Part shown: positions 12,798 through 23,734 of the stretch, one piece after another
Position numbering within the stretch: the stretch's first letter is position 1
Layout: every line of letters begins with the position of its first letter
DNA from: Melanocharis versteri
Taxonomy: Eukaryota; Chordata; Aves; Passeriformes; Melanocharitidae
Assembly: GCA_013397845.1 (NCBI GenBank)
Contig: VZTG01005544.1
Span: forward strand, 1-64,000
DNA length: 64,000 bases
Reading direction: 5' to 3'
Translations under genes and position numbers: made by a program
The notes under the pieces: model-generated
The model's input: only the letters and a program-made list of their open reading frames with translations
The model's database searches: none
Told to the model about the DNA's origin: nothing

Positions 12798-13534
12798 CAC
12801 AACTGAGGCACACAAAGCTCAGCTGCCCTCTACTTGCCCCATGACATAGACAGTTATAAATATAAGCTGAACTGCAATGACTTAGAATCAGCTAAACCTA
12901 CATTTTCAGAGCTAAACTGATCTCTTTCAGCTGAAAATCTTAATCCTTGGTAGCTAATTTAAACTTCTTCCCAAAGAAACAAGACATAGTTGTTTGGTTG
13001 TATGTTGTTTTGTGTGTTGCTTTGGGGGTTGTTTTTTGTGGGGGTAATTGTTTTTTGTTTTGGTTTTGGTTTTGTTTTTTTTCCCTCTTACTTTCTGCTC
13101 TCTTTGATTTTGGGCTGCTGAGGTTAGCATTTGCAGTGTTCTTTCTTTAACAAAAAAATCCAATGTATACGCATTGTGTTCCTCATTTATGCTTCCCCAC
13201 TACCCAATTAATGTCACACTAAATTATATACCTGCAACAGATTTAATTCCAGACCACTGAGCTGTCGCTTTTTAACCCTCTGCATGTATCTCTACAATAT
13301 TTATGAGAAAGCTGTAGTTACTTTAACAAGTAATGAGAGATTTCGATACGTATTTAGCAATTCAATTTGTTATAAGAAAGAATATATTCCTCCTCTGAAA
13401 TCTGTGGGATGGTTCCAAATACATACAGAAGGATTTTGATATCTATTCAGTTCTCAAGGTTTTAGAGTAGTTTTCCAAATCCCTATTATGCTGCTATGGA
13501 ATGAAAATGGATGGATCTATGGCTAGAGTTAAGC
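12798..13534. other. unique non-coding sequence with a G/T-rich patch
   Basis: No gene is seen. The plus strand is strongly G/T-rich at about 12988-13085 (runs of T with short G runs). This is the complement of the A/C-rich simple sequence seen elsewhere in the window. Confidence 0.5.
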
Positions 13535-13645
13535 AGAGATCTGGGCTCATTTCCAAGATCCATTGAACTCCTCTCAGATGACCTTGAACAAAGCACTTGA
13601 GATGTGGTCCAGAGTGTTTATTTCAGTGTCCGAATGGGGCTTTGA
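13535..13645 (+). mobile_element. possible MIR-type SINE remnant
   Basis: The order of landmarks resembles MIR: 'gagatctgggctcatttcc', a gap, 'gatgaccttgaacaaagcac' as a decayed core, and 'ttatttcagtgtccgaatgg' ending in 'gggg'-like sequence. Divergence is large and the 3' part is missing. I place this below the other MIR calls; it could be chance similarity. Confidence 0.4.
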
Positions 13646-14180
13646 ATGAACTTAAAACCTTAAATTCCAGGAAGCTGTTTTCAAGGGATTGTCTAAGCTT
13701 AGAGCCTCACAAATCTCACTGCAGATTTCCATGATGCCTGACCTCAGAAAGAACAGGACAAGCATGAGTTGCCTGGCCTGAGGCATTAGAGTGCAGTCAG
13801 GCCCATCACATACATGGACTTCCTTGAAAAATGTCTAAACATGGAATGCCTCCCACTACTCTGTTAATTCAAGGCATAACTTGAAAAGATTTTATTGGCC
13901 CATAATAAGGCAAAACAAAGACAACCTCAAAAAAACCCCAACAATATCAGGCCCTCAGCTGATTGGTGCAGACTGATTTGTGCTTGTATTTTTTGTAGAG
14001 GTATGGCAGTGGCCATTAAGTGAATAACTTGGAATGGAATCCCGAGGGTTCATCATCATTCTTCTTTTACGAACTGGACCTGTAAATGGCTCATCCTCTC
14101 AATAACATTTTTTGATGTATTGGGAAGAGACCTTTCATCTCTTTCCATGTAGTACCAAGCTATTGTATAGTCAGTATGAT

Positions 14181-14390
14181 GAGGGCAGGTTTAATTTAGA
14201 TATGAGCAAGAAATTTTTTACTGTGAGGGTGTTGAAACCCTGGCACAGGTTGCCCAGAGAAGTTGTAGAAGACCCTGGAAGTGTTGAAAGGCAGGTTAGA
14301 TGGGGCCTTGAGTAACATGGTTTAGTGGAAGGTGTCCCTTTGCAGGGGATTGGAACAAGACAATCTTAACAACCCAAATGATTCGATGAA
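14181..14390 (+). mobile_element. CR1 LINE 3' end, plus strand
   Basis: The sense CR1 3' region is visible: 'gggcaggtttaatttagata' at the start, 'ggcacaggttgcccagagaa' near 14242, 'gaccctggaagtgttgaaag' near 14271, 'ggtttagtggaaggtgtccc' near 14320, and a terminal 'aaatgattcgatgaa'. Relative to the family there are short deletions, for example in the 'cctgcccatggcagg' region and in the 'ggtcccttcc' block just before the end. It is 5'-truncated, with only the ORF2 tail and 3' UTR remaining. Confidence 0.88.
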
Positions 14391-15542
14391 TGAGGGACTA
14401 GTTCCCAATGCAAGGAGTGAGCCATTTTTATGATGAAGGTGTACCCTTAAAACATCTACAGGTTGTAGGTGACTCTTGAACAGTTCCCAAAGAGCCTCTG
14501 ACATGAGCATCAGGAGCTCTGCCTGCTCAACAGCCAGCATAGAATCAAGGAAATTGATTTTTGGCCATTATGATGTGAAAGTGAGTACTCTGAATATTGC
14601 TTTTAAAGTTTATAGCAACATCTCCAAAGATATTGCTATATGATGATTTCAAAAGGAAGTAAGAGGTTAAATACCTTTTTGGTTTGGCCTTCTCTGTCTC
14701 AGTTTCTTTCATGTAAAATTGAAACAAATGTACTCACTACCTTCCATAGTTGTTGAAATGGAAAATATGTGTCACTTTGAAGAAATGAAATCATATGAAT
14801 GCTGTGATGCCATTTCTGTGGGGAAAAAAAAAAAAACAAAAAACCCCAACCAACCGAAAAAAAAACCAAACAAAAAAAAACAACTTACATAAATAAACAC
14901 TGTTTGGTCTTGACACAACCAGTTTTCAGAGGACATTTTCTGTAGGGAGGCACAAATAACCTCTAATTAGGTAAGAATGAACACTTTGAATTCTTGTACA
15001 ATCTTATGAATATTTTTTGACACTTCTGTCCTATTCTGTCCCTGTGCATGTTCTGCTTTCTGAAAATTTTTAGTATTGATGTCATGGTTACAGTCTTCCA
15101 ATTTCACCAGACTTATCTGAAGCTGGTAATCAAAACTTTGTATCTCCTTTATTTAACAAGAAAACAAATTGTCTCCTGGTATTTCTTAAAAACAAAAGCA
15201 AACAAAACCACCACAAACAAAAACAAATTCCCCAACAACTGCAGACATTAAACACAAAACTCAACAAAAGCAAAACTCCCAAAAATGCCAAAGCTTGAGT
15301 AAACACTTTCAACAAGGTAAAGTCTACACATGCAACTGCACAGAGCTGAACGTTACTTTACTCACTCCTCATGCCAGAGAAGCCAGAGCAGATCTGATTC
15401 AGATGCTAGTGCTCAAGCTTAAAAAGACTTTTAAGTCTTGGTGTGAAACTCTGGTAGTAAGGTTACCCAAATCCTCAGTCAGATCTGGCCAGTGCTGCTA
15501 GACAGGTGGAGAAAATAAGCCACTTCTGTAGCTATCTCTTAA
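14391..15542. other. non-coding sequence with A/C-rich simple repeats
   Basis: There is no gene. A/C-rich low-complexity tracts lie at about 14821-14885 and 15186-15285 (irregular mixtures of poly(A), 'caaac' and 'ccaacc'). The remainder is unique AT-rich sequence in which I see no other structure. Confidence 0.6.
14821..14885. repeat. A/C-rich low-complexity tract
   Basis: Runs of A are broken by C-containing units such as 'ccccaaccaacc' and 'ccaaac'. There is no fixed period. Such tracts are common in bird genomes. Confidence 0.8.
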
Positions 15543-15797
15543 TAGAATCACAAAATCAGAGAATATCCTGAGTTGGAAGGGACCCACAAGGATCACTGAA
15601 TCTGACTCCTGGCCCTACACAAGATAGACCCAAGAATCCCACCCTGTGCCTGAGAGAATTGTCCAAAGGCTTCTTGAACTCTGGCAGATTTGGTGCTCTG
15701 ACCACTGCCCTGGGGAGCCCAACCACCAGTGCCCAACCACGTCTGGGAGAAGAACATTCTCCTGATATCCAACTTAAACCTCCTCTGACACACTTAG
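15543..15797 (-). mobile_element. CR1 LINE 3' end, minus strand
   Basis: The plus strand reads the antisense CR1 3' end: 'agaatcacaaaatcagagaa', then 'gagttggaagggacccacaa' at about 15570, 'cctgagagaattgtccaaag', 'cttcttgaactctggcagat', and finally 'cctgatatccaacttaaacc' and 'tcctctgacac'. It is a relatively well-preserved copy but only about 255 bases long. It belongs to a different CR1 subfamily from the copies at 7325 and 37625, judging by the 'gacccacaaggatcactgaa' block. Confidence 0.92.
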
Positions 15798-18700
15798 CTT
15801 GATGACAAAACAGAGCAATCCATCTCTTGAAGTTTTGATTGGTATTTCATGACTATTCACAATGAAGAAGCAAATCTCTGTGTATATGAAGCTGCTGTTT
15901 TTTTCTTCAGAATCCCAGTTTCTGATTTTTAAAATGTTTTTGTTGTTTTGTTTTTGTATTTTTAATTCCTGCAATTCATCAAAGGAGAAAGCAGTATGGT
16001 CATCTACTCTTTCCAATCAAAGGTAGATGAAAGCTCAAATAAAGCTTGAAAATGGTGCAAAGGTCTTGTAGTTTTCAATTAATTTATCTTAATTAGGAAT
16101 CTAGAAGTTAGTGGTGTGATTAGGCTCAGGGATTAAGACATCTAATTTTAGATGTCCGCATGCAAGATAAATGGCCAGGTACCCATTAAAGAGAGTAGAG
16201 GTCTAGTCAATACAATTAGTGGTTTAGAAAGAGATGAAGCAAGTGTCTATATCTGGTCAACCAATAGCTCTCCAAGCTTAGACACCTAGCTCATATGCAA
16301 ACACCTAAATTTAGATATATAGTGGCTTGAGTCAGTTGCCTGAAAATAGAAGTCTGACAACACTTGAAGTGTCCTTGCATTTTGGAGACACCCACACACA
16401 GCTGGCATGCGTGGAGCAGGACTTTAGGGAGATGTCTAGAACCACCTGCCACTGGAATCCAGATGTCGTGCCCAACCCACCTGTTTGTGGTTTGTAAAAA
16501 AGCCCCCAAGCACTGAGCTTAACCTGGGACTTTCAGCTGCTCATGTAAAAAGTGGTAACACTTGAAATGCTTTTAGACAGCTAGAAGGACTGGCAGATAC
16601 CACATATTATCAAAAGGATGCTGTTCCCAGGAAATAGAGGCTGGTCAGAGTAGGCAGGGCCTAAGTTTAAGAAATTGCATAGAGCTCCAGTTGTTAAGCT
16701 CATCATGCGAGTCTTGTTTTCATAGTGAGTGGCAAGAAATACAGAAAGAAGCTCATCTCATTCTAAGATAAAGGTCAAAGGCAGGTCAGAAGAATTGCCC
16801 TCCATACTTCATTCTGCTGACAGTAGAGACCAGTATGGCTTGTCTTTGTTTCCAGTTTGGGAGACAGAGTTGGTAAAAACGCAGGTTGCATGGGAGTCCA
16901 TGCAGCATCCTAAGCAGCCAGGACCCATCATCCTTCTAACAAAATATTCAGATATACCATATGCATTTATACTGTCACTATATGCCTTTCAAACTCTATT
17001 ACCGACAACTGACTGAAGAGACTGACACACGATGTGTATTACAAACATCTATATTGGGATGGAATCCCTGGCAACAGTGCCCATCAGTATAAAACAAACC
17101 ACCACATCTTGCAGTCCTGAATAAGATCCAGTGCAGAGATAGCATATGACAAATTTGCAGACAGCTTGTTTATGACCAACAGGCCATTTTTTTCTGTTTG
17201 CTTTACAAGCTAATGTGGTTATACTGCATGGAGCTTTTCTCCCAGAATGATCCCAAAGCATTTCATAAATTGAAAAGATGCAAAGGAGCTGGAGGCAGAA
17301 GGAGGAGGAGGAGGAAGAAAAAAAGTTTCACCTCTGCTGGGAAAATGAAGCTGTTTTTTCCAGGTAAGGAGTCTGGCAGTTAAAATTGGCAAAGGACATT
17401 GCCGCAGATACCATCTCTGAGCAACATCAAAAGGTTAGTTCTTCTGAGATGTAGGGTTGGATCTTTTAGGTATATGATGTGGCATGGACTGGAGGGGTAG
17501 GGCCAGAGGTATTTGCTGGGTTTGATTTCCCCTTTGATTTCCCCTGAAGCAAAGGATCTGATTCTTGTTGCACCTTTGAACAAGTTCAGTTAGTGGAGGG
17601 AAAGAAAGTCCAAGCAAGCCTTTCATGCTTACTGCTAAAGCCATATGCAGTGGGAATCATATGCCTTGTACAGTTGACCAGAGTTTGGTGTGTGTTATTT
17701 TTTATTTATATGTAGTGTATAATGCATTTTGGTTTATGTTTCACTATGCAAACTCCCACCTTCAGCCTCAAAATCTCTGTGTAAGTCCTACTTCCTCATA
17801 CTAGCTAAACTGTCTTTCCTAGGGCTGGGGCTGAGCATGTTTCAGTCCATGTCATAGATGGTTAACTAAATTTCACCTGCCTTGTTACTGATTTTTACAG
17901 GTACTAAGCTTAATGATTGCTTGGAATCGGCAGATTCCCTTTTTCTTTTTGGTCTGAGTGTTCTGTTCACTGGTATTGCTGCACCAAGAGCTCTTGCAGC
18001 TGCTCTCAGAACAGAGATAATCACCGAGTTCATTAAAGCCAGACACTGTGTTAGGCATGGTCTTTCGGATTCAACAAATGAAGCAAGAAGACCTCTTCCT
18101 GCAAGAAAAATAACAAGGGATTAGAGATCTAGCATCCCAAGAGACGGATGGATGAGTGGCAAAAGGGGGAAGCTCTCTGGCCTAGACTGTGGTTTTTCAA
18201 ACCCAGGACTAAAGGGTTGTTGTGTGTACAGCCCATGTGGTGGGCAAAATCAGACTGGATCCAGAGCAAAATCAAAACCACAGTTTAGAGTTTACTGGAG
18301 ATGGAGGTGGGGATTTAGAAAGAAAGAAAATACTGTAGACAGACTTGCTGCCTGTAGGAATATGAGGTAACTTCCTCCATATTTTGTGTACAAGGCTTCT
18401 TGTAGGACAGTGTTCTCATCCTATCATATGCAACAAATTCACCCAGGAGACAGAGGCTGGTGAACTTCTGGCATGTCCACTCTCTTTTGATTGACACTGC
18501 CAGGTCAGCTTTTGCAGAAACAGGAACACATCTGATGGAAGGAAAGCTCTTCTGCTTCCAGGGAAGACTGTGTAGTGTCCGAATTAAAATAAATAATACT
18601 CAAACGGGGCATCGATATCAAGCTGATGCAGCAGCCTCATTCCAGGGCTCCAGCCCAGAGCCTGACAGCCCCCTTCCCCCACGGGTGGCTCTGATCACCC

Positions 18701-19778
18701 AGCTGGCAGCTCCTCGTGCTCTGCCCTGTGTGTCCCCAGCCTGTCACCACGCACACCCTCCACAAAGCACCAGCTCCTCCCTCTGCTCCGCTCCCACCCC
18801 GTGCTGCAGTGGGAAATGTTATTGCACTGGTGACATTTCCTTGCGCAGGCTGGCATTTCCCTTTGGAAGAAGCTACTCACTTTACAGTCCCTTTTATTTA
18901 TTGTTGCTTTGGCTCGTGGGCCACTATAGAGGTTACTTTAACATAGCTGTAATTAAGGATCTATGATGATAAGGTCCTTTAAGTAGGGGTCTGCTACTTT
19001 TATTCTACTGTAAAAATTACGTACAACCAAAGGGATTGTGAAAACCATAAATATGGACATGGTTGTGATTCAGAACTCAGCAACAGTGGTGTAAATCACA
19101 ATAAAAGCACTGTATTTAGGAGAGTCATACTGCTGTAAATTAGAAATAACTCTATATAGTATTAAGCATTCTGAATGTATAAATTTTGAAGGACTGTGGT
19201 GGAAAAGTACCATCTTTATTTGTATTTTTTTAAGTGAACACAGAAGCTCTAGGGTCACATTCCAAGTCAGTCTGGTAAAGAAATTGTTTTTTTTAATATA
19301 TAGGATAATAATTTGTATTTTGGATTAATGCAATAAGTAAGTGATTGGTAAAAGTGCTAGAATACCAATTTTTTTTTGTTTTTGCACTTGAAGATTGAAA
19401 TAGAAAACTACAGAGTTGGAAAGAAGGAAAATGTATCCATATGAAACTGTTTTCATTATTTTAATTTATTTTCTTTCAAATATGAATACACAAAATGAAA
19501 AGTACCACAAATGGATCACTGAAGAAAATATTCAAATAAAAAAGTTAAACTTTTTCTTTTATTTGAAGACGCAGCAGGAAGGAGAGGATTAATCTTTCAA
19601 GGGAATAACAGAAATGATATTTTGGAAATTGAAAGCTATAATGTTTCATTCTAAAATATGTCAAAATGTGGTATCATAACAAAATTGGCACTAAAACTTT
19701 ATTTTTATTCGGATGACTCTTTTTTTTTTTTTTCATAAAGCCAGAATAAAGTAAAACAAACACATTTAAAAGTAACAA
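15798..19778. other. unique non-coding sequence
   Basis: I can identify no gene or mobile element. A perfect 9-base inverted repeat lies at 16137-16156 and a GC-rich block at about 18630-18870; both are discussed as findings. A short GGA/GAA purine patch lies at about 17293-17325. The open frame of about 168 codons at 18460-18966 spans the GC-rich block and resembles no protein family that I know. Confidence 0.5.
16137..16156. repeat. perfect inverted repeat, 9-base arms
   Basis: 'gacatctaa' and 'ttagatgtc' are exact reverse complements separated by two bases. The surrounding 16100-16520 contains further partial variants of the same motif ('gacacctagctc', 'aacacctaaatttagata'). This hints at an old repeat rich in this motif that I cannot classify. 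Confidence 0.6.
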
Positions 19779-20008
19779 GTAATAGGACAAGAGGAAATAT
19801 CTGCAAGTTGAGTTGGGGGAGGTTTAGATTGGATATTAGGGAAATAATTCTTCATCAAAAGGGTTGACAAGCATTGAAACAGTGAGTCCAGGATTGAGTC
19901 ACCGTCCAGTTGTGTGCTAGGGGACATGTGGGCCTGGCAGTGCTGGGACTGCTGTTGGACTTGATGATTTTAAAGGCTGTTTCCAACCTAAGTTACTCTA
20001 TGATTCCG
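19779..20008 (+). mobile_element. CR1 LINE 3' end, plus strand
   Basis: The sense CR1 3' region is clear: 'aataggacaagaggaaatat' at the start, 'ggggaggtttagattggata' near 19815, 'attcttcatcaaaagggttg', 'ggcctggcagtgctgggact' near 19932, 'ttggacttgatgattttaaa', and a terminal 'tactctatgattccgt'. About 230 bases are preserved, 5'-truncated within the end of ORF2. Confidence 0.92.
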
Positions 20009-20261
20009 TAAAAAAGCTTTCTTAGTTGTATTAGAAATTCCTTCTAAATCCAGATTATTTAGTAACTGTTCATAAAAAATACTTTTTGCTTTCTGTAGAG
20101 CAACATAAGGTGGGAAATACTGAATTTGAAGGTCTTAGAATCTTTAATACACAAATTATTGTGTCTTTATGACTCATTTCAGATCACTTATTAGGCCTTG
20201 ATTAACAAATTTAGATTGAAAGAAGAAGTGATCCAACACACGTTGCAATTGTTTAGCTACT

Positions 20262-20495
20262 ATAGAATATATTGGTTGGGAGGCATCTTTTGAAGCCTCT
20301 AGTCCAGCTGCCTATTTGAAGTAAGAGAGTATTGTGTTAGGCCAGGCACGTTTTTACCTGCCTGGTCTTGAAAGCATCCAGGGATAGAAACTCCTTCAAT
20401 TTCCTGTGTGATTATCTCCAGCGCTGCACAATCCCTAATAGCAGACATTCGCCCACTGTCCAGCCTGGATTGCTCAAGTTGTACTTCCAGTGGAT
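20262..20495 (-). mobile_element. old CR1 LINE 3' end, minus strand
   Basis: A diverged antisense CR1 3' end. The 'tatagaatatattggttggg' start is followed by 'agcctctagtccagctgcct' near 20296, 'gcatccagggatagaaactc' near 20373, and a degraded equivalent of the 'ctgcacaatccctaat' and 'ccagcctggattgctcaagt' segment. It lies only about 250 bases from the plus-strand CR1 at 19779 and has the opposite orientation. Its boundaries are approximate. Confidence 0.72.
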
Positions 20496-21835
20496 CTGTT
20501 AGTTATAATTTCTTTAATATTTTCTAATATTTTCAAAATAAACTTTAAGGTTAAGGGAAGAAATTCCTCATCCTCCTGTAAAGGCTTTTCTTTGATACTC
20601 TTTTGCTCTATACAGTGAATCATGTGTCAAAATGAAATAAAAAAAAAAATTAAAAAATTAATATACTGGTACTAAAACTTTCCCTTATTTGATTGGAAAA
20701 CATGTAAAATAGAGAATTCTAAACAAATTTTTACTGAACTCTGTAAAGTTTCATCAATTTCTCATCGGGTCATTTCAGAGGGTTTTACATTGGGTTGGTG
20801 CAGGACTTGCAATCTCAGGCAGAAGTTCTCAGGCTAAAACCAGTTCATTTCTCAGGAATATGTTGAGTTTTCCTAAGTCCTTGGAAAGTTGACTCCTTGA
20901 GGACTTATAAAATGAAACAGGCTAAAACCAAGGAGAACTGATGCAAGTAATTTCTAATGTTACTGAAAATCATGAGACATTTGCACAAAAACGAATAAAA
21001 AAGAAATGTTGGTAACACCTATCACGTTTTACATGTTTTTCATCTTTTCAGCCTTAGCTTCATTCTTTCGAAAACAAATTCTCCACATGCCACAAAGGCT
21101 TTTCACAAAAGTAAAGCTGGTAGTTGTAAATTCTTATTGAAATCCTGATCCACACACTCTTAAATCAAAGATTTATTCCCGTAGAAGTTGCTGGCCAATT
21201 CTATCCCAGCTTCAAAGTCTTTGGTGTCACCATTGCATTGCATGTTTGGTCTGGTTATAACTCTGAGGAGACTGAGACCTAACTGGGGACTCCAGCCATA
21301 ATCATATTCCTGTCATGATCTGATGTTTACTGTTTCTTTATAACCTTGACATCAATTGTTTCAAATGACTTACCATGAATTCTGGAAAAAAAATGGGGAA
21401 AATGTGTTATTTATCTTAAAAGGCCATTCTGAAATCAGAATCCTCTCTCATGTAATGAGAAGGCAAAGAAGAGGCCACACTTAATAACATTTTTCTTGTC
21501 CACAAATTTGAAATGTAATAAATACTACCTTTCATTGAAATGGCAACCATAAACAGTGAACACTTATAAAAAAATATAATTAAACAGCTAGACTAAATCT
21601 CATACAGACTGGATGAACTTTTAAGCAATTTTTGAACAGGAATGTAGTCCTTTGTTGTGCACAAAGAAATAAATGTAAAGTTGAAGCACTTTTTTTTTTT
21701 TTTTTTTTTAATTTCTACTTCTTTTAATTGTGCTTTGGAAAAAAAAAAAAAAAAATCAGATCTGCTGGAAGATGAAGCAGAATTACCACTCAGAAAATAT
21801 CAAATCCAGATACTAAGAAGGGACTTGTCCTTAAT
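20496..21835. other. unique AT-rich non-coding sequence
   Basis: No gene is seen. It contains a 20-base T run at 21690-21709 and a 17-base A run at 21739-21755 that could pair. The region 21480-21600 is AT-rich with several TAAT-like motifs. Confidence 0.5.
21690..21755. repeat. poly(T)/poly(A) pair able to form a hairpin
   Basis: Twenty T residues (21690-21709) are followed by a 29-base spacer and then 17 A residues (21739-21755). The two runs are fully complementary over 17 bases. There is no retroelement body between them that I can recognise. Confidence 0.75.
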
Positions 21836-22556
21836 CACAGAATCACAGAATGAGTTAGGTTGGAAGGGACCACAGTGGGTCATCTCAGAGCACATGGCAC
21901 AGGATTGCATCCAGACTGTTCTGGGGTATCTCCAGTGAGGGAGCCTCCATACCCTCTCTGGGCAATCTGTTCCAGTCAAGAATTTCTTCCTCCTGTTCAG
22001 GTGGAGCTTCCTGGGCATCAGTTCCTGCCCGCTGCCTCTTGTGCCATTGCTGGGCACCACTGAGCAGAGCCTGCTCCATCCTCTGTCAGCTCCCTGCCGA
22101 CCCTCACAGACAGGGATGAGGTCCTCTCTCAGTCGTCTCTTCTTGAGGCTGAACAGCCCCAGCTCCCCCAGCCTTTCCTTGTAGCAGAGTCCAGTCCCTG
22201 ATCACCCTCGTAAGCTCTCCACTGGAATTGCTCTGAGAGCCCTAAGCCTCCCCTGTCCCGAGGAGCCGAGAACTGGACACGGTGCTCCACATGACACAGG
22301 GCACAGCAGAGGGTCGGGATCACCTCCCTGGCCTGCTGGAAATGCTCTTCCTGACGCAGCCCGGGCCACCATTGGCCTTCCTGGCCCTCAGGGAACACTG
22401 CTGGCTCCGGGGCAGAAGGGCAGGTTCTTGTCCACCAGGACCCCCAGCTCCTTCTCCACAGAGCTGCTTCCCAGCAGGGCAGCCCCGCCCAGAGTGTACT
22501 GGGGCATGGAGAGCATGGTGTTATTCTTCCCCAGCGCTGCATGGAACCCTGGGATA
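21836..22556 (-). mobile_element. CR1 LINE fragment with ORF2 tail, minus strand
   Basis: About 720 bases match antisense CR1. The 3' end is 'aatcacagaatcacagaatg' followed by 'gttaggttggaagggaccac'. The 3' UTR and ORF2 end follow, with antisense landmarks at 'gaggctgaacagccccagct' near 22146, 'gaactggacacggtgctcca' near 22270, 'ctggcctgctggaaatgctc' near 22327 and 'ccccagctccttctccacag' near 22442. Sequence preservation and GC content are higher than for its neighbours, so it is one of the younger copies here. The 5' truncation at about 22556 abuts a long A/G-rich tract. ORF2 is frameshifted. Confidence 0.93.
22388..22556 (-). pseudogene. CR1 ORF2 C-terminal remnant
   Basis: One minus-strand frame over this part of the CR1 copy keeps a short readable piece of the ORF2 protein downstream of the reverse transcriptase core, with 'LGGAALLGSSSVEKELGVLV' as the family-like signature. 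CR1 ORF2 normally encodes endonuclease and reverse transcriptase and is about 900-1000 residues long. Only about 55 codons remain in frame here before frame loss. The open frame that appears to extend upstream is just translated A/G-rich simple sequence, not protein. It is non-functional. Confidence 0.75.
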
Positions 22557-22560
22557 TCAG

Positions 22561-22676
22561 CAAACAAAAAAAAAGAAAAAAGAAAAGATAAAAGGAAAAA
22601 AAAAAAAAAAAAAGAGAGAGAGAAGAAAAAAAGAGAAAAGAAAAAGAAAGAAAACAAAAGAAGAAGAAAGAGCACA
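22561..22676. repeat. A/G-rich low-complexity tract
   Basis: This stretch is almost entirely purine on the plus strand, with A runs broken by single G or GA units and an 'agagagagag' patch near 22613-22622. Only a few pyrimidines interrupt it. It begins directly at the truncated 5' end of the minus-strand CR1. Confidence 0.85.
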
Positions 22677-23128
22677 TACTCTTAATAAATACATTTTGCA
22701 ATGGCATTAAAATCACAACAAAGCAGAGCCATCTGGAAATAATAGAAGGAGACATAGTCTGTATAATCATCATCCCTGGTATCTGTTTGTCTGCTTGTAA
22801 TGAGAAAAGTAGCAAGTGTCTAGCAGCATATTAAAACTCATGCCACACTTGTGCATGGTACATAGGTTTCCTGGAATAACTGGCTGAGAAAATGGCAGCA
22901 GTCCCTTTATTCAAGACACTGGGGCTAACAAATTCAAAACTCTAGCAACACAGCTCACATTTTATTAATCTATTCGAGTTTAATTTTCTAGTTCCTTTGT
23001 GTTGTGCCTCCCATTTTTTCTCTGCATTTCATTAAAAATCAAAGAAACAAAAAAAACCCCACAAAACACCCAAAGCAAACAAAAAGACTCAGAAAGGAGA
23101 TCTAGAGCTCCATTACTTAACATTATTC

Positions 23129-23165
23129 ATATATATATATATATATACATATATACATATATATT
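23129..23165. repeat. (TA)n microsatellite
   Basis: An alternating AT run with two 'atacatat' interruptions, about 37 bases long. It is probably polymorphic. Confidence 0.9.
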
Positions 23166-23604
23166 TAAAGTAGAATATTGATCCTTAAAATTGGAAGACT
23201 GAGCTCTGTGAACTGTAAACCCTGAAACTAAAGTTCTGATGTTGTATCTGGACAAAGTTATGCTAATATTGCATTTCTTTAGGGATATAAAACATATCCT
23301 TATTTACAAGAAAGGATATTTCTGTAGGGTGCTTCACAAAAAAAGGAAAAGCTGCATTTCCTTGTGCCAACTGGAAAGCATAAAAGGCTCTTGAGACTGG
23401 AGCTTTAATATATGGGTCAGATTAGTTAGCTCAGACTCATCCCTGTGCTAACTACATTCACTTAGCTTTTTGTCATCTCAGTGCACATCAAGAGACCTCT
23501 CTCACCCACCTGTACCATGTCAAACTGCACAAACCTGGACTGAGCTATGCCTTTTTATTAAGAAATAAAACTTCAGCCAAAACAAATCTGAAAGAAAACT
23601 GACC

Positions 23605-23690
23605 AACCAACCAACCAACAAAACAAAACAAAAAAATCAGCCCAAAAAAACACCCCAAACCAACAAAAAAACCCAAACAAAACTGTCTTT
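23605..23690. repeat. A/C-rich low-complexity tract
   Basis: 'ccaaccaaccaaccaac' is followed by 'aaaacaaaac'-type and 'aaaaaaacacccc'-type units without a fixed period. Confidence 0.8.
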
Positions 23691-23734
23691 TCTGATTTTG
23701 AAGATATCAAGCACTGGAGAAAACACTGTTTCCT

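Larger units (their letters stand above)
22677..23734. other. non-coding sequence with simple repeats
   Basis: No gene is seen. It contains an A/C-rich tract at about 23041-23085, a TA microsatellite at 23129-23165 and an irregular A/C-rich tract at about 23605-23690 with four 'ccaa' units. Confidence 0.6.

Noticed and set aside
18460..18966. Open frame of 168 codons on the plus strand
   Set aside because: Its length is explained by the GC-rich, stop-poor block at 18630-18870. The peptide is rich in P, S and A with no family pattern. I kept the GC block as a finding but not as a gene.
22129..22815. Minus-strand frame of 228 codons
   Set aside because: It is an artefact: one part is an out-of-frame reading of a CR1 copy and the other is translated A/G-rich simple sequence, giving long F/S/L runs.
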